A DNA stretch of 34,456 bases, taken from positions 1-34,456 of the IMG/VR virus record IMGVR_UViG_3300034104_001701, one strand, 5' to 3'. Numbering within the stretch: position 1 is the stretch's first letter; each line of letters begins with the position of its first letter. This DNA comes from a virus. Positions 18,319 through 26,222 of the stretch are shown in pieces. The position numbers and the translations under genes are program-made. The notes beneath the pieces were generated by a model, which worked only from the letters and a program-made list of their open reading frames with translations, did no database searches and had not been told where the DNA came from.

Positions 18319-19890
18319 TTATTGGCCTCTTTGAATTACTCGAAAGCCTGCTGGCATACCTGGGACAACAGGCGCTGCTTGGGGTGCTGCTGAAGCTGGT
18401 GTTCCTGCCACTTCTGGAGTGGTCAAAGGCTGCATGTTTTCTAAAAACATTTGAGCTGTTGGGCTTTGCTTGGCTGCTGACTCAAGCAATTTCCGACTTT
18501 GGTTATATTGCGCTTTGGCTGCGCGATCAGCAACACCAAAGATGGTTTTAAGCTCACCCTTAGTAAAGTCTATGTCACCGCTTCTAGCTTTAATCAATAG
18601 TTTCTGTTCGCCTTCCGTAATTTGACCTTGACCGGTCAGCATAGTGCGGGATTTCAGAGCCATTTCAGATAGGCCCTGAATTACCTCTCTGGTGGCGTTT
18701 ACCGACTTTTCGCCAGTAAAACCTAGAGCGCCAGCAATACGAGCAACCGAAAGCCTTTGCTCTGCAAATGGGCCTGTAATTGCACTATCCAATGCTGCTT
18801 GATAACGTGGCAAATCGCTGAGTTGTGTTGCTGCTGAATTGGCTTGGTTGTAAAGATCAGGAACCAGTTTCCCAAGCTCTGCTGCGGCAGTCTTATCTAC
18901 GTTTGACACATTTACATTTGTGACGGCAGCAGGTGGCTTTTTTAGTATTTGTAAAGACTGAAATGTTTTTTGCTGTTCTGGTGACAAGTTAGCAAAGTCG
19001 ATTGATTCACGAACAGACGGCGCAAGCATTTCTGCTTTACTTTTTGCAAGTTGAGCGACAGCCATCGGTCGCGCAAATTCTGCATCGACTGCCGCTTTTT
19101 CAGCCTCGCTTGCCCCTTGACTAATTCTTGATGCCTCGGTGGCCTGTGCCACTCGCGCATCTGCTGCTTCTTTTTCTGCTTTTGCCCGTTCAAACAATGC
19201 TTGCGCCTTTGCTTTGGCAATGTCATCTTCTGCCGTAAGCACAGCATTCGTTGCTTTTTGCACTGCTTCCTGAGCTTTTGCCTGTGCCTCAATCAATTTC
19301 GGCACTGATTCTGCAGCAGTCCTGCGCTCAGCACGAACAGCCGTAATTCCCTTGTACCAGTCTTCGCCAAACGTGCCAGCCCCAAGCGACTCCACAAGCC
19401 TTGCGGCTTGCTCTGGGTTTTGGTTGGCAATGGTCAAAATGTCCTGGAATGCACGTTTTTGGCCGGGGTCGGTTTCAGCGTTAATGCGCTCCTGAAGCAT
19501 TGTCTTTGCTGTTTCAGGATTTGCCTCAAATGCCAAGAGAACTTGTGATGTAAACTTTTTCGAGCTATTTAGCTTTTCTGCGCCCATTTGCTCGCCGACA
19601 AGTTTCAGCGCATCAAACTGCTGTTTGTTTGCACCAACCAACAGAGGTTGCAGTTCTTCAAACGTGCGCTCTGCTGGTGGCCTAGCAAAGAATGAATTGA
19701 GACTAGATTGGAATTGAGCCTGTTGCGCCTGTGCTGCTTGCAGTTGCTGTGCTTCCATAGCACGTTTTTGACGAGCCAAATTAAGTTCTTCTAGGCCAGC
19801 ACCAAGTTTTATGCCGCCGATTGCTGCCTCAAACGGGCTTTGCACCTCAACTGCGTAATTTATGGGCTGCTGTAGTGGATTGATAGCCAT
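18319..19890 (-). CDS. P22 gp20-like internal virion (DNA ejection) protein
   Basis: This 523-aa protein is in the gp20 position. It begins MAINPLQQPINYAVEVQSPF and continues with EAAIGGIKLGAGLEELNLAR and a long Gln/Ala-rich coiled-coil region (QKRAMEAQQLQAAQAQQAQF). Its middle (about 205-300) is an extended Lys/Ala/Glu helix (QAKAQEAVQKATNAVLTAED), and the C-terminus is Pro/Ala-rich. The opening IxxPxxxxFxAxxxGxxLGxxxxxxxxxR is typical of ejection proteins of P22-like and related podoviruses. It acts with its neighbours in transporting DNA across the host envelope. The 3' end touches the gp16-like gene with no gap. Confidence 0.8.
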   Translation of the reverse strand: MAINPLQQPINYAVEVQSPFEAAIGGIKLGAGLEELNLARQKRAMEAQQLQAAQAQQAQFQSSLNSFFARPPAERTFEELQPLLVGANKQQFDALKLVGEQMGAEKLNSSKKFTSQVLLAFEANPETAKTMLQERINAETDPGQKRAFQDILTIANQNPEQAARLVESLGAGTFGEDWYKGITAVRAERRTAAESVPKLIEAQAKAQEAVQKATNAVLTAEDDIAKAKAQALFERAKAEKEAADARVAQATEASRISQGASEAEKAAVDAEFARPMAVAQLAKSKAEMLAPSVRESIDFANLSPEQQKTFQSLQILKKPPAAVTNVNVSNVDKTAAAELGKLVPDLYNQANSAATQLSDLPRYQAALDSAITGPFAEQRLSVARIAGALGFTGEKSVNATREVIQGLSEMALKSRTMLTGQGQITEGEQKLLIKARSGDIDFTKGELKTIFGVADRAAKAQYNQSRKLLESAAKQSPTAQMFLENMQPLTTPEVAGTPASAAPQAAPVVPGMPAGFRVIQRGQ

Positions 19891-19898
19891 ATTCGTCC

Positions 19899-20699
19899 TT
19901 AGAAGTAAGTCCCAAGGTCTTGATTGCCATAAGCCAGGCCTGAACCAAAGCCAGAACTTCCAACCGGAGTTTGAGCAAATGCTGCCTGCATCCCACCAAA
20001 ACCGCCGCCGCCGCCAGCTCTCATTCCAGCAAATTGTGCGGGCAAATTAAGCAAGTTTCCATAAGCCCTAGCCTGGCCAAGTTCACCGCCTGCCATGGCT
20101 GCGCCTTGTTGACCTAGGAGGTTAGCCACATTGGAGCCTACAGCGCCTGCCTGTGAAGCTTGGTTGACTGCGGATGCTTGACCTCCTCGATACAGAGCCT
20201 CAGACACGCCCAAACCCGTGCCAGCAAAGCCGCCAAGCCTTCCATACTGTTTGTCTATTTCTTGCTGAAGCATCTGGGGCCGAAATTGCGCCAATGCTGC
20301 TTGGATGTTCCCGCCCCGCAGTCCTCCGGTGGCCGATGCCCGCTGAAGCAAAGCCTCTTCGCCCTGCCTTACGTTAGCTTGGAAACCTGGGCTTTGCTCA
20401 ATGCCTGCAATGGCTTCGCGTTGAGCATCTGGGCCAAGTAGACCCGCTAAGGCTTGTTGTCGTTGGAATGCTTGAGCGCCAGCCTCCTGAAATGGCTGGA
20501 ACTGACCAATCGCGCCAGTTCCTGCTTGCACATATGGCTGCAGCAGTTGTTGAATAACATCAAATTGCCGACGTTGTTCGTCGATACCGGAACGAGATGC
20601 GCCAGCTTGAATATTTGCCGCATCTTCGGCGGCATCGGCCTGCATAGAACTGCTTAATAGTGACCCGCCAACAACTAGGCCCGTTACTGGATCAGGCAT
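19899..20699 (-). CDS. P22 gp7-like DNA transfer (ejection) protein
   Basis: This 266-aa protein is in the gp7 position. It begins MPDPVTGLVVGGSLLSSSMQ, then ADAAEDAANIQAGASRSGID with a Gln-rich helix ('FDVIQQLLQPYVQAGTGAIG'), a pattern shared with phage DNA-transfer proteins ('AAxxQxxAxxxGIDxQRxxFD'). The C-terminal third is Gly/Ala-rich (MRAGGGGGFGGMQAAFAQTP), as in many ejection proteins. Compared with P22 gp7 (229 aa) the length is close. It is expected inside the capsid and delivered early in infection. The stop overlaps nothing, but its start overlaps the upstream gene by 8 bp. Confidence 0.8.
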   Translation of the reverse strand: MPDPVTGLVVGGSLLSSSMQADAAEDAANIQAGASRSGIDEQRRQFDVIQQLLQPYVQAGTGAIGQFQPFQEAGAQAFQRQQALAGLLGPDAQREAIAGIEQSPGFQANVRQGEEALLQRASATGGLRGGNIQAALAQFRPQMLQQEIDKQYGRLGGFAGTGLGVSEALYRGGQASAVNQASQAGAVGSNVANLLGQQGAAMAGGELGQARAYGNLLNLPAQFAGMRAGGGGGFGGMQAAFAQTPVGSSGFGSGLAYGNQDLGTYF

Positions 20700-21201
20700 G
20701 GCTAAACTCCTTCATATAGTCCTCAAATTTCTCGCCATATAAATCCATGACCTGCCGCGCTTTCTCGGTAGCTTGTTGTGTTCCATGACACAGAGCCACT
20801 GTCATTAAAACAAGGTCATAGTATCCTGCACGCCAGACGAATGATTTTGCATCGGCTTTGCCATTACGCTCTGCTTGGTCGGATGCCTGCCATTTCAGAA
20901 TCATGGTTGCGACAAGTGGCGCGAGATTATTGGAATTTGCGAGCCAAAATGTATTCTGGTTCATCCCTACAAGGGTGTTCCAGATCACAGCATTTAGGTC
21001 TTCTCGCTCGACAGGATCGCCGTCTGCGACATCATCAAAGACCTGGATAGCCCCATACAGCATAAGCAGCCATTCAACGGCTGGCGCTGGGAGCGCGAAA
21101 ACCCTTTGCAGGTTCACTCTCAACCAATCAGACATGCGCAGCTCCTGTTCAGGGTGAGCTGCTGGCGGCTCGATAGGCTCAGCGGCTGCATTTTCCCACA
21201 T
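20692..21201 (-). CDS. gp14-position helical protein
   Basis: This 169-aa protein is at the P22 gp14 position between the tail-needle candidate and the gp7-like protein, and P22 gp14 is of similar length. It is nearly all helical: MSDWLRVNLQRVFALPAPAV, then EWLLMLYGAIQVFDDVADGD and VWRAGYYDLVLMTVALCHGT. In P22, gp14 is needed for assembly or infectivity in an unclear way. The segment IQVFDDVADGD contains a DDxxD that by eye recalls the first Asp-rich motif of isoprenoid synthases, but the length is half of those enzymes and no second motif is present. It is best called a gp14-like virion assembly protein by synteny. Confidence 0.65.
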   Translation of the reverse strand: MWENAAAEPIEPPAAHPEQELRMSDWLRVNLQRVFALPAPAVEWLLMLYGAIQVFDDVADGDPVEREDLNAVIWNTLVGMNQNTFWLANSNNLAPLVATMILKWQASDQAERNGKADAKSFVWRAGYYDLVLMTVALCHGTQQATEKARQVMDLYGEKFEDYMKEFSHA

Positions 21202-21235
21202 TTTGGCATTTGGTCAATCCTCGTTTTGTTCTGCT

Positions 21236-21571
21236 TCAAGTGATTTCGCGGCCAGATGCGCGGATTGTCAGCGAGGTGGCTGCGCTGGCAATTGTGGAGA
21301 TAAACCCCCCAGACTCAAGCGCTTGGCCGATTAGCTCTGGAAAACGGTATGTCTCCTTTGGCGCAATTGAACGAGTATCAACAATTAAATTGGATGTAGC
21401 CGGGCTTCCACCACTAGTGACTAAATTTACGCTGATTGTCACGTTGCCTGCGGTTGTATTTGTGGCCGAAATACTATCAATAATGGCTTTGCAGTTCACG
21501 GCTGTGTACTGAGTAGTCTGGCTGTTTTCGGCCTGTTTGGCAGGGATCAGCACTTTGATGATGACGGTCAT
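21236..21571 (-). CDS. Small beta-rich virion-associated protein
   Basis: This 111-aa protein has alternating beta patterns (MTVIIKVLIPAKQAENSQTT, VTISVNLVTSGGSPATSNLI) and a C-terminal SLTIRASGREIT, without catalytic motifs. It lies between the needle candidate (4-bp overlap) and the gp14-position gene, where P22 has no extra gene. Similar small proteins in other podoviruses are decoration or plug-like components. The structural role is inferred from context only. Confidence 0.6.
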   Translation of the reverse strand: MTVIIKVLIPAKQAENSQTTQYTAVNCKAIIDSISATNTTAGNVTISVNLVTSGGSPATSNLIVDTRSIAPKETYRFPELIGQALESGGFISTIASAATSLTIRASGREIT

Positions 21572-22359
21572 TGGATACCCTCGATGTTGTTGACTGTGAG
21601 AATTATGGACGGAATACCTGGGTGCGGTGCAGATGCTGGAACAGCAGTTATCTCCACACTGAGATCAGTGACCGAGAACATTAGCTCAACATAATCATTG
21701 GCTTTGAGGTCAAAAAAATAATTCAGTGACGAGAAAATCTCAGCGTTATTGCCCTGAATCCTAATCTGGCTGGCGCTATCAGGCACATCCACGCCGTTAA
21801 GCCGAAACCAAAAATAAAACTCAGCCGTGCCGCCAGCAGTTTTATCAAGTTGGAAGGAAGTGTCAAAGTTGTAAATGCCCTCGCTGTCCACCACGATGCG
21901 TGAGGTGGGTGAGCCAATGAACACACCATTGCTCAAGTCAGTCGTGTTGAAAGTGATAGCTTTTGCAGTGTTGATAACAGTGGCTGTTTGCGTTGTGGTG
22001 TCGTAGAAGGAACCATAACGGCTGCGCTTAAATTCTCTTGGCGGTGGGGCCATCTGCAAGCCTTCTACGGCTTTGGTCAAGTTATCCACAAGCGCCAGTG
22101 CCTGATTTGCTTTGTTCTCGGCCAGGGCACAGTTGATAGCAGATTCTTGCGCCAGTGCTGCAAGCTGGGCCAGTGCGCTGTTGGCTGTGGCTGCTGCATT
22201 GTCGGCCTGGTATTCAAAGTCAGTGCCAACAATAACTTGGAGCTGATCAACGGCAGAGAACAGCAACTCAAACTGCCTGATCTGCTGTTGGTCAGTCAAA
22301 AATGTTGCGAGCTGATCTCGCGTTAAATTCAACTTGCGGGATTGTGGTGCGGTTGCCAT
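21568..22359 (-). CDS. Tail-needle candidate (gp26-like) with coiled coil and TNF-like knob
   Basis: This 263-aa protein is directly downstream of the gp10-like gene, the exact place of the gp26 tail needle in P22. Residues about 50-110 form an Ala/Gln/Leu heptad coiled coil (ADNAAATANSALAQLAALAQ and AENKANQALALVDNLTKAVE). The C-terminal half is a beta-rich domain of TNF/C1q type (ITFNTTDLSNGVFIG, YNFDTSFQLDK, AEFYFWFRLNGVDVP, VELMFSVTDL). Sf6 needles are known to end in a TNF-like knob. The needle plugs the portal channel and contacts the host surface. A side fibre is the alternative. Confidence 0.65.
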   Translation of the reverse strand: MATAPQSRKLNLTRDQLATFLTDQQQIRQFELLFSAVDQLQVIVGTDFEYQADNAAATANSALAQLAALAQESAINCALAENKANQALALVDNLTKAVEGLQMAPPPREFKRSRYGSFYDTTTQTATVINTAKAITFNTTDLSNGVFIGSPTSRIVVDSEGIYNFDTSFQLDKTAGGTAEFYFWFRLNGVDVPDSASQIRIQGNNAEIFSSLNYFFDLKANDYVELMFSVTDLSVEITAVPASAPHPGIPSIILTVNNIEGIQ

Positions 22360-23804
22360 CAGTATGCCAGCGCCTCAATCTGTGCCTCAAGCCGCGCAAA
22401 CGACACATGGGCATCACTGTCGCCACGGAATCGCTGGATACGCCAGTTGCGCATGTGGCCCTGCTGAAACCAAGCTAGGCGCTTGGACGTACTGCCAATC
22501 GTGCCCACAGCAATGCTGCGATCTTGACTCCAAGATAAGCCATTGACGCTGTAGCTTGTGCTGATTTGCGGGTTTTTTCCCAGCGCCACGCTGCCGGTCA
22601 GTGCAACCAGCTCAAGGCGATTGAAGATTGCGCCGTTGCCCTCGTTGTAAACGATGATCGTGCCAAACTCCCAGCGCACCTGCTGGCCCCAATGATGGCC
22701 GGTGTCTTGCACTAAGTAGCCGATGGAGCTGGACTGCGGATCACCAACCAACCACTGGTCATAGCACCAGACGAGATTGCGTGCACGGTACTGGCTGAAA
22801 CCGGCCACGGTACTAGTCAAAGTAAACCAGACGGGCTGTTGCAAAGCCTCAGATGCGGATGCGTCATAGACCACGGTGCGGTCTGGCAGGTGGACGTAAA
22901 GGTGCTGGTGGTTTTTGTCGTTGCGCGCCTCCAGCTTGACCTTAGATAGTTGGACTTCGGTATACGTCAACAGCAGGTTATCTATCTCCTGTGTGCTAAG
23001 TTTCTGAGTTGTTGCTGCTGCGCCAAGGTAGATGCCTGGCGCTTCATTCCTGCCACCGCCCAAGAAGGCAATGCGTTCCAAATAGATGCAGCAGGCATGA
23101 GTTCCAAGAACGCCCTTCTGCACTTGCGCACCATCGATACGCGCAAATGGGAACAGCTCGCCGCCCACGTTATCAAACACCTCTTGGGTGTTGCTATTAA
23201 GGGCATAGATCTCATTGCGCAACTTAATGAGGGCCACCACCGGGTCGGGGTCAACCTCAGAACTTCCGTATTTCAGGGGGTTGACTTGCATCGGGTTTGT
23301 CAGTTCGGTGGTGACTAGGTTTGCACCGTCAGTGGTCATAAAGTAACCATCCACCCAAACAACATCTAGCACCACACCAAGGTCAGGATCGGTGACTTGC
23401 CGCAAGATAGGCGCTGTGGGGTTCCATGAGACCGTGGCCGGTGTGTTGACTGGAATCCAGTAATACAACCTTCCACCGGATGCAATGGCCAGCACATCGA
23501 AGCTGTAGTCCATCGTCACCAGCTCAGTGACAGGCCCGCCAACATCGCCCAGCACGGTCACAGCGCCGGTGCTGGAAATGGACACGAGCTTCGTGCCCAT
23601 CACCCGGTAGCAAACGCCGTTCCAGTTGATGCCGCCACGGTCTACGCCTGGGCCTGTGCCGTTGGCCACAATGCCGTCTCCAGGCCGCAGGAATCCATTG
23701 CTGATGCCTGACGCCTTTGGCACCGGCACCATATTTACCGGATAGGCGGTGCGCAGCTCTGGCGTGCTGTCAGCGTAGATGCCGCTTAGGATTGGTATTT
23801 GCAT
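22359..23804 (-). CDS. P22 gp10-like packaged-DNA stabilisation / tail hub protein
   Basis: This 481-aa protein is close in length to P22 gp10 (472 aa) and lies after the gp4-like adaptor as expected. The N-terminus MQIPILSGIYADSTPELRTA with YPVNMVPVPKASGISNGFLR is the family opening (short beta strand, then 'NLyP'-type segment). The rest is a beta-propeller-like series of strands (LVTMDYSFDVLAIASGGRLY, VVWVDGYFMTTDGANLV, IAFLGGGRNEAPGIYLG). gp10 forms a hexameric ring under the gp4 ring, closes the DNA-filled head and holds spikes and needle. It shares the ATG of one base with the next gene's stop. Confidence 0.85.
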   Translation of the reverse strand: MQIPILSGIYADSTPELRTAYPVNMVPVPKASGISNGFLRPGDGIVANGTGPGVDRGGINWNGVCYRVMGTKLVSISSTGAVTVLGDVGGPVTELVTMDYSFDVLAIASGGRLYYWIPVNTPATVSWNPTAPILRQVTDPDLGVVLDVVWVDGYFMTTDGANLVTTELTNPMQVNPLKYGSSEVDPDPVVALIKLRNEIYALNSNTQEVFDNVGGELFPFARIDGAQVQKGVLGTHACCIYLERIAFLGGGRNEAPGIYLGAAATTQKLSTQEIDNLLLTYTEVQLSKVKLEARNDKNHQHLYVHLPDRTVVYDASASEALQQPVWFTLTSTVAGFSQYRARNLVWCYDQWLVGDPQSSSIGYLVQDTGHHWGQQVRWEFGTIIVYNEGNGAIFNRLELVALTGSVALGKNPQISTSYSVNGLSWSQDRSIAVGTIGSTSKRLAWFQQGHMRNWRIQRFRGDSDAHVSFARLEAQIEALAY

Positions 23805-23808
23805 GGCA

Positions 23809-24105
23809 TCACTTTTTTGCTTTATTGCGTGCCGAAATTGCTTTGGCCTTAGATCGTGCGTCCTCTTTGGAGCTTGCGCCCCAGGCCTTCAGACTGAGCA
23901 GCAGCCTAGTGGGTTCGCCGTTTTTCATCTCTGGGCCAGGCATGTTGCCCATACGAGCCAGAAACGATGCCCTGCGAGGATTGTCGCCAGACTTAACAGG
24001 AGGCTTGAGATTCATGCCCTCAGCCTTGGCAGCAAGTCTACCCTTGGCGTTCAATCCACCTTTTGGATTCTGGCCTTCTTTGCGTGCGTAGGCCGGTGTT
24101 TTCAT
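23809..24105 (-). CDS. Basic DUF6321-like phage protein
   Basis: This 98-aa, very basic protein (Lys/Arg/Gly-rich) has KTPAYARKEGQNPKGGLNAK followed by GRLAAKAEGMNLKPPVKSGD and ARMGNMPGPEMKNGEPTRLL, the conserved order of a small family I associate with DUF6321. Members are found in many environmental phages and phage-rich metagenomes, next to structural genes. The charge suggests interaction with DNA inside the capsid or at the portal. This is inference. It sits between the fibre-like protein (one-base overlap at 24105) and the gp10-like gene. Confidence 0.75.
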   Translation of the reverse strand: MKTPAYARKEGQNPKGGLNAKGRLAAKAEGMNLKPPVKSGDNPRRASFLARMGNMPGPEMKNGEPTRLLLSLKAWGASSKEDARSKAKAISARNKAKK

Positions 24106-25085
24106 TATGCAGCCACGCCTTTAATCACTGCAAAATTAAAAACCGGCTGCTCGGTTGTCGTGCCGCCCGTGGTGCGGAATGTGATGTTAAAACTCCCTGC
24201 ACCCACTGCTGTAACCATCAAGTCATAGAGGTCTGTGCCTGACTTCTGGTTTAGGATGATGACATCAGTTGCCGCAACGGTGCTGTTGGTCACGGTGAAT
24301 GTCGTTGCGACTGTTGTGCCCGCTGCGCTGAACAGGGTTATCGCCCCAGATGTCTTGTTAATCGTCACGCCTGTGGTGCGGCTTGACCCTTGGGTAACTG
24401 TGCCGCCTGCGCCTGTGGCATAGCCCACGCCAGCCGTGCCAGTTGATCCAACAAACCCAGTCGCCGTAAGACTTGTGCCGGTAGCTGCGCCGATGTTTGG
24501 TGTGATTAAAGTCGGGGTGTTGTTAAAGACCAGAACGCCTGTGCCGGTCTCGTCTGTCATTGCCGTACGCAAATTGGCGCTGGATGGCGTAGTCAACCAC
24601 GCAGCAATGCCTGCCGCGAAAACTGTCTCGGCGTTGATGTTGTACCAAGAATTAGTCGGTTGATAAAAGCGATAAACAGTCGCACACCCTGCGCCCAGGC
24701 TTGTGACTGCGCCAAAAATAGCAGAAGCGCCATTGAGCGCAATTGTCAGCGAGGTAATCTCCTGCGTGGTTGTAATCAGCACCGTAGTTCCATCAGGCAC
24801 GCCAGTATTGAGCGGCAGGGTAATCGTGCCAGTTGCCAGTGTTCCAGCGGGTTGCAAAAGCATCCACTGGTCATTGCTGACGGGTGTTGGCACGGTGATG
24901 TTAAAGCCTGTGCCTGGAACGTATAGATTCGTCGCTAATGTTGGAGATGCGAATGTCTGCTGGAAATATTGCAGAAGTTGCGTGACCGATACCCTGCGTG
25001 CGTCACCATTGTTGGGCACATAGATCGGGAGCTGATCGCCACCTGATACTTGAGAAAGGGGCGATAGTTGATTGATCGTGGGCAT
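24105..25085 (-). CDS. Fibre-like or decoration structural protein
   Basis: This 326-aa protein is rich in Thr, Gly, Ala and Val. It begins MPTINQLSPLSQVSGGDQLP, a pattern frequent in the heads of phage fibre or baseplate-associated proteins ('INxLxxxxxxxxxDxxPxyxxxxG'), with LPIYVPNNGDARRVSV next. Most of the remainder is beta-rich with repeated Thr/Gly segments (GTSLTATGFVGSTGTAG and GITLFSAAGTTVATTFTV-like stretches), typical of a fibre shaft or trimeric fold. P22 has no gene here between gp4 and gp10, so it is an added structural gene. Receptor binding or side-fibre function is inferred from composition. Confidence 0.7.
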   Translation of the reverse strand: MPTINQLSPLSQVSGGDQLPIYVPNNGDARRVSVTQLLQYFQQTFASPTLATNLYVPGTGFNITVPTPVSNDQWMLLQPAGTLATGTITLPLNTGVPDGTTVLITTTQEITSLTIALNGASAIFGAVTSLGAGCATVYRFYQPTNSWYNINAETVFAAGIAAWLTTPSSANLRTAMTDETGTGVLVFNNTPTLITPNIGAATGTSLTATGFVGSTGTAGVGYATGAGGTVTQGSSRTTGVTINKTSGAITLFSAAGTTVATTFTVTNSTVAATDVIILNQKSGTDLYDLMVTAVGAGSFNITFRTTGGTTTEQPVFNFAVIKGVAA

Positions 25086-25093
25086 GATGATCC

Positions 25094-25576
25094 TCAGTAG
25101 TATTCGATTGGGCCATCTTGACCGGCCAGGACGGGATCGACTGGTGGACGGACAAATGGGTTGTCGTAGACGCGCCAGGGCTTGTTGCCTGCGCCTGCTG
25201 GCATAGTGCTGGGCATTTGCTGCTCCATCGGCATTGCTGCGCGGGACAGCAGCGTGTTGTAGGACTCTTTAGCCGTTGCTTTGGTGTCAGGCATTACCTG
25301 TTTGCCGTAGCTCGGGGCTAGTTTGATGGCTAGATTGGTGTAAATAGCCTCGTTTGAGCTGTCGGGCACGTTGGTCTGCTCGTCCAGATCACTGTCCTGG
25401 GGATTGGATGGCAGCGGATAAGCCAGACGAATGCCCAAGGCATTCCAGGCGGCCAGCATCATGTCTAGCCTGCGCAAAGCAGACTGCATTTGCTCGGGGC
25501 CGATGTCGAAGGCATAGGAGGCTAGGCCAATCTCGTCGAAAGCCTGCTCGATGAATTGGCGCTTAGTCCATCCCAT
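25094..25576 (-). CDS. P22 gp4-like head-to-tail adaptor
   Basis: This 160-aa protein matches P22 gp4 (166 aa) in length and content. MGWTKRQFIEQAFDEIGLAS with YAFDIGPEQMQSALRRLDMM and LAAWNALGIRLAYPLPSNPQ is the typical helical core, then DEQTNVPDSSNEAIYTNLAI with LAPSYGKQVMPDTKATAKES. gp4 binds the portal ring after packaging and forms the platform for gp10; in P22 it also has reported muramidase activity, though I see no catalytic motif to claim this here. The C-terminus is Pro-rich (PVDPVLAGQDGPIEYY). It follows the small basic gene with a one-base gap. Confidence 0.88.
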   Translation of the reverse strand: MGWTKRQFIEQAFDEIGLASYAFDIGPEQMQSALRRLDMMLAAWNALGIRLAYPLPSNPQDSDLDEQTNVPDSSNEAIYTNLAIKLAPSYGKQVMPDTKATAKESYNTLLSRAAMPMEQQMPSTMPAGAGNKPWRVYDNPFVRPPVDPVLAGQDGPIEYY

Positions 25577-25577
25577 G

Positions 25578-25850
25578 TCATTCCCCTAGTTTGTCTTGAA
25601 TCAATTGTCCCAGCTTTTTATCGCCGGTGCGACCATCAAACCTGATGCCAAGCTCTGTCGCTTTGGCCTCTAGTTCTGCACGGGTTGGAGGTGCATCGTC
25701 ATGCACAATGGCGTTAATGGGTGATGGGAAATACTGCTTAATCGCTTTGCGCTCAAGCGCCGCAGTTTTTTTGGCTTTAATTTTTTGCAGCCGCAATTCT
25801 TTCCAGTGTGGGAGAGTTTTGTCTTTGATGATCGCGGCTGACCTAATCAT
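25578..25850 (-). CDS. Basic protein with HeH/LEM-like C-terminal helix pair
   Basis: This 90-aa protein has a very basic first half (IIKDKTLPHWKELRLQKIKA, then KKTAALERKAIKQYFPSPIN) and a C-terminal segment TRAELEAKATELGIRFDGRT with GDKKLGQLIQDKL. This last pattern (x-E-L-x-x-x-A-x-x-L-G-I-x-x-D-x-R-x-x-x-x-x-L) is the helix-extension-helix (HeH/LEM-like) motif common in phage structural-region proteins. The ATG overlaps the upstream stop (ATGA). It is one of three basic proteins between coat and gp4-like genes that may interact with packaged DNA. Confidence 0.65.
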   Translation of the reverse strand: MIRSAAIIKDKTLPHWKELRLQKIKAKKTAALERKAIKQYFPSPINAIVHDDAPPTRAELEAKATELGIRFDGRTGDKKLGQLIQDKLGE

Positions 25851-26014
25851 TTTTTGGCTTTCTTCGCTGTTTTGGCAGACGCCACAAAGTCGGCTTTAGT
25901 TGGTGCGCCTTTGGTGCCAGGCTTGCGCATACGTTCAGGGGTTTTGCCAGCAGCCTTTTGCGCCGCGATGCGGTCACGCTTGGCATTGATGTTGGCGTAA
26001 AGACCTTGTTTCAT
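25847..26014 (-). CDS. DUF5872-like basic protein
   Basis: This 55-aa protein begins MKQGLYANINAKRDRIAAQK, then AAGKTPERMRKPGTKGAPTK and ends ADFVASAKTAKKAKK. The G-L-Y-A-N-I-N-A-K-R-x-R-I-A order with ERMRKPG-x-KGAPT identifies the DUF5872-type family found in many marine and freshwater phages. It is Lys/Arg-rich over the whole length and might bind nucleic acid. It overlaps both neighbours by 3-4 bp and so is co-translated with the DUF6496-like gene upstream. The function of the family is unknown. Confidence 0.75.
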   Translation of the reverse strand: MKQGLYANINAKRDRIAAQKAAGKTPERMRKPGTKGAPTKADFVASAKTAKKAKK

Positions 26015-26172
26015 TTCATGGCCTTTTTCGGTGCTTTGCCAGCCTTCATTGCGGCCTTGCGTGCAGTGGACAGTGCCACGGCCACGGCTTGTTTCTGAGG
26101 CATACCAGACTTCATCTCCTTGGAGATGTTTTTGCTGATGGATTTCTGCGAATAACCTTTGGTTAATGGCAT
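26011..26172 (-). CDS. DUF6496-like basic protein
   Basis: This 53-aa protein begins MPLTKGYSQKSISKNISKEM and continues KSGMPQKQAVAVALSTARKA and AMKAGKAPKKAMK. The core S-x-x-x-x-x-N-I-x-x-E-M-x-x-G-x-P-Q-K-Q-A-V-A-x-A-L is the DUF6496-like signature seen in phages and phage-derived regions. It is highly basic. The start follows GGAGCTTGAT. It lies downstream of a terminator for the coat/decoration transcript (26187-26215), so its expression may be lower than that of the coat protein or depend on readthrough. Confidence 0.75.
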   Translation of the reverse strand: MPLTKGYSQKSISKNISKEMKSGMPQKQAVAVALSTARKAAMKAGKAPKKAMK

Positions 26173-26186
26173 ATCAAGCTCCATAG

Positions 26187-26215
26187 AAAACAGGCCAACA
26201 TCTCTGCTGGCCTGT
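26187..26215 (-). terminator. Intrinsic terminator after coat and decoration genes
   Basis: The minus strand has stem ACAGGCCA/TGGCCTGT with a 10-nt loop, followed by TTTTC. It lies 8 bp after the decoration gene's stop. Partial termination here would raise coat mRNA above that of the downstream tail genes. Confidence 0.7.
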
Positions 26216-26222
26216 CTTGGTT

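Noticed and set aside
24105-25085. Thr/Gly-rich protein as a bacterial adhesin
   Set aside because: Position between gp4-like and gp10-like genes and the phage-type N-terminus make a virion protein far more likely.
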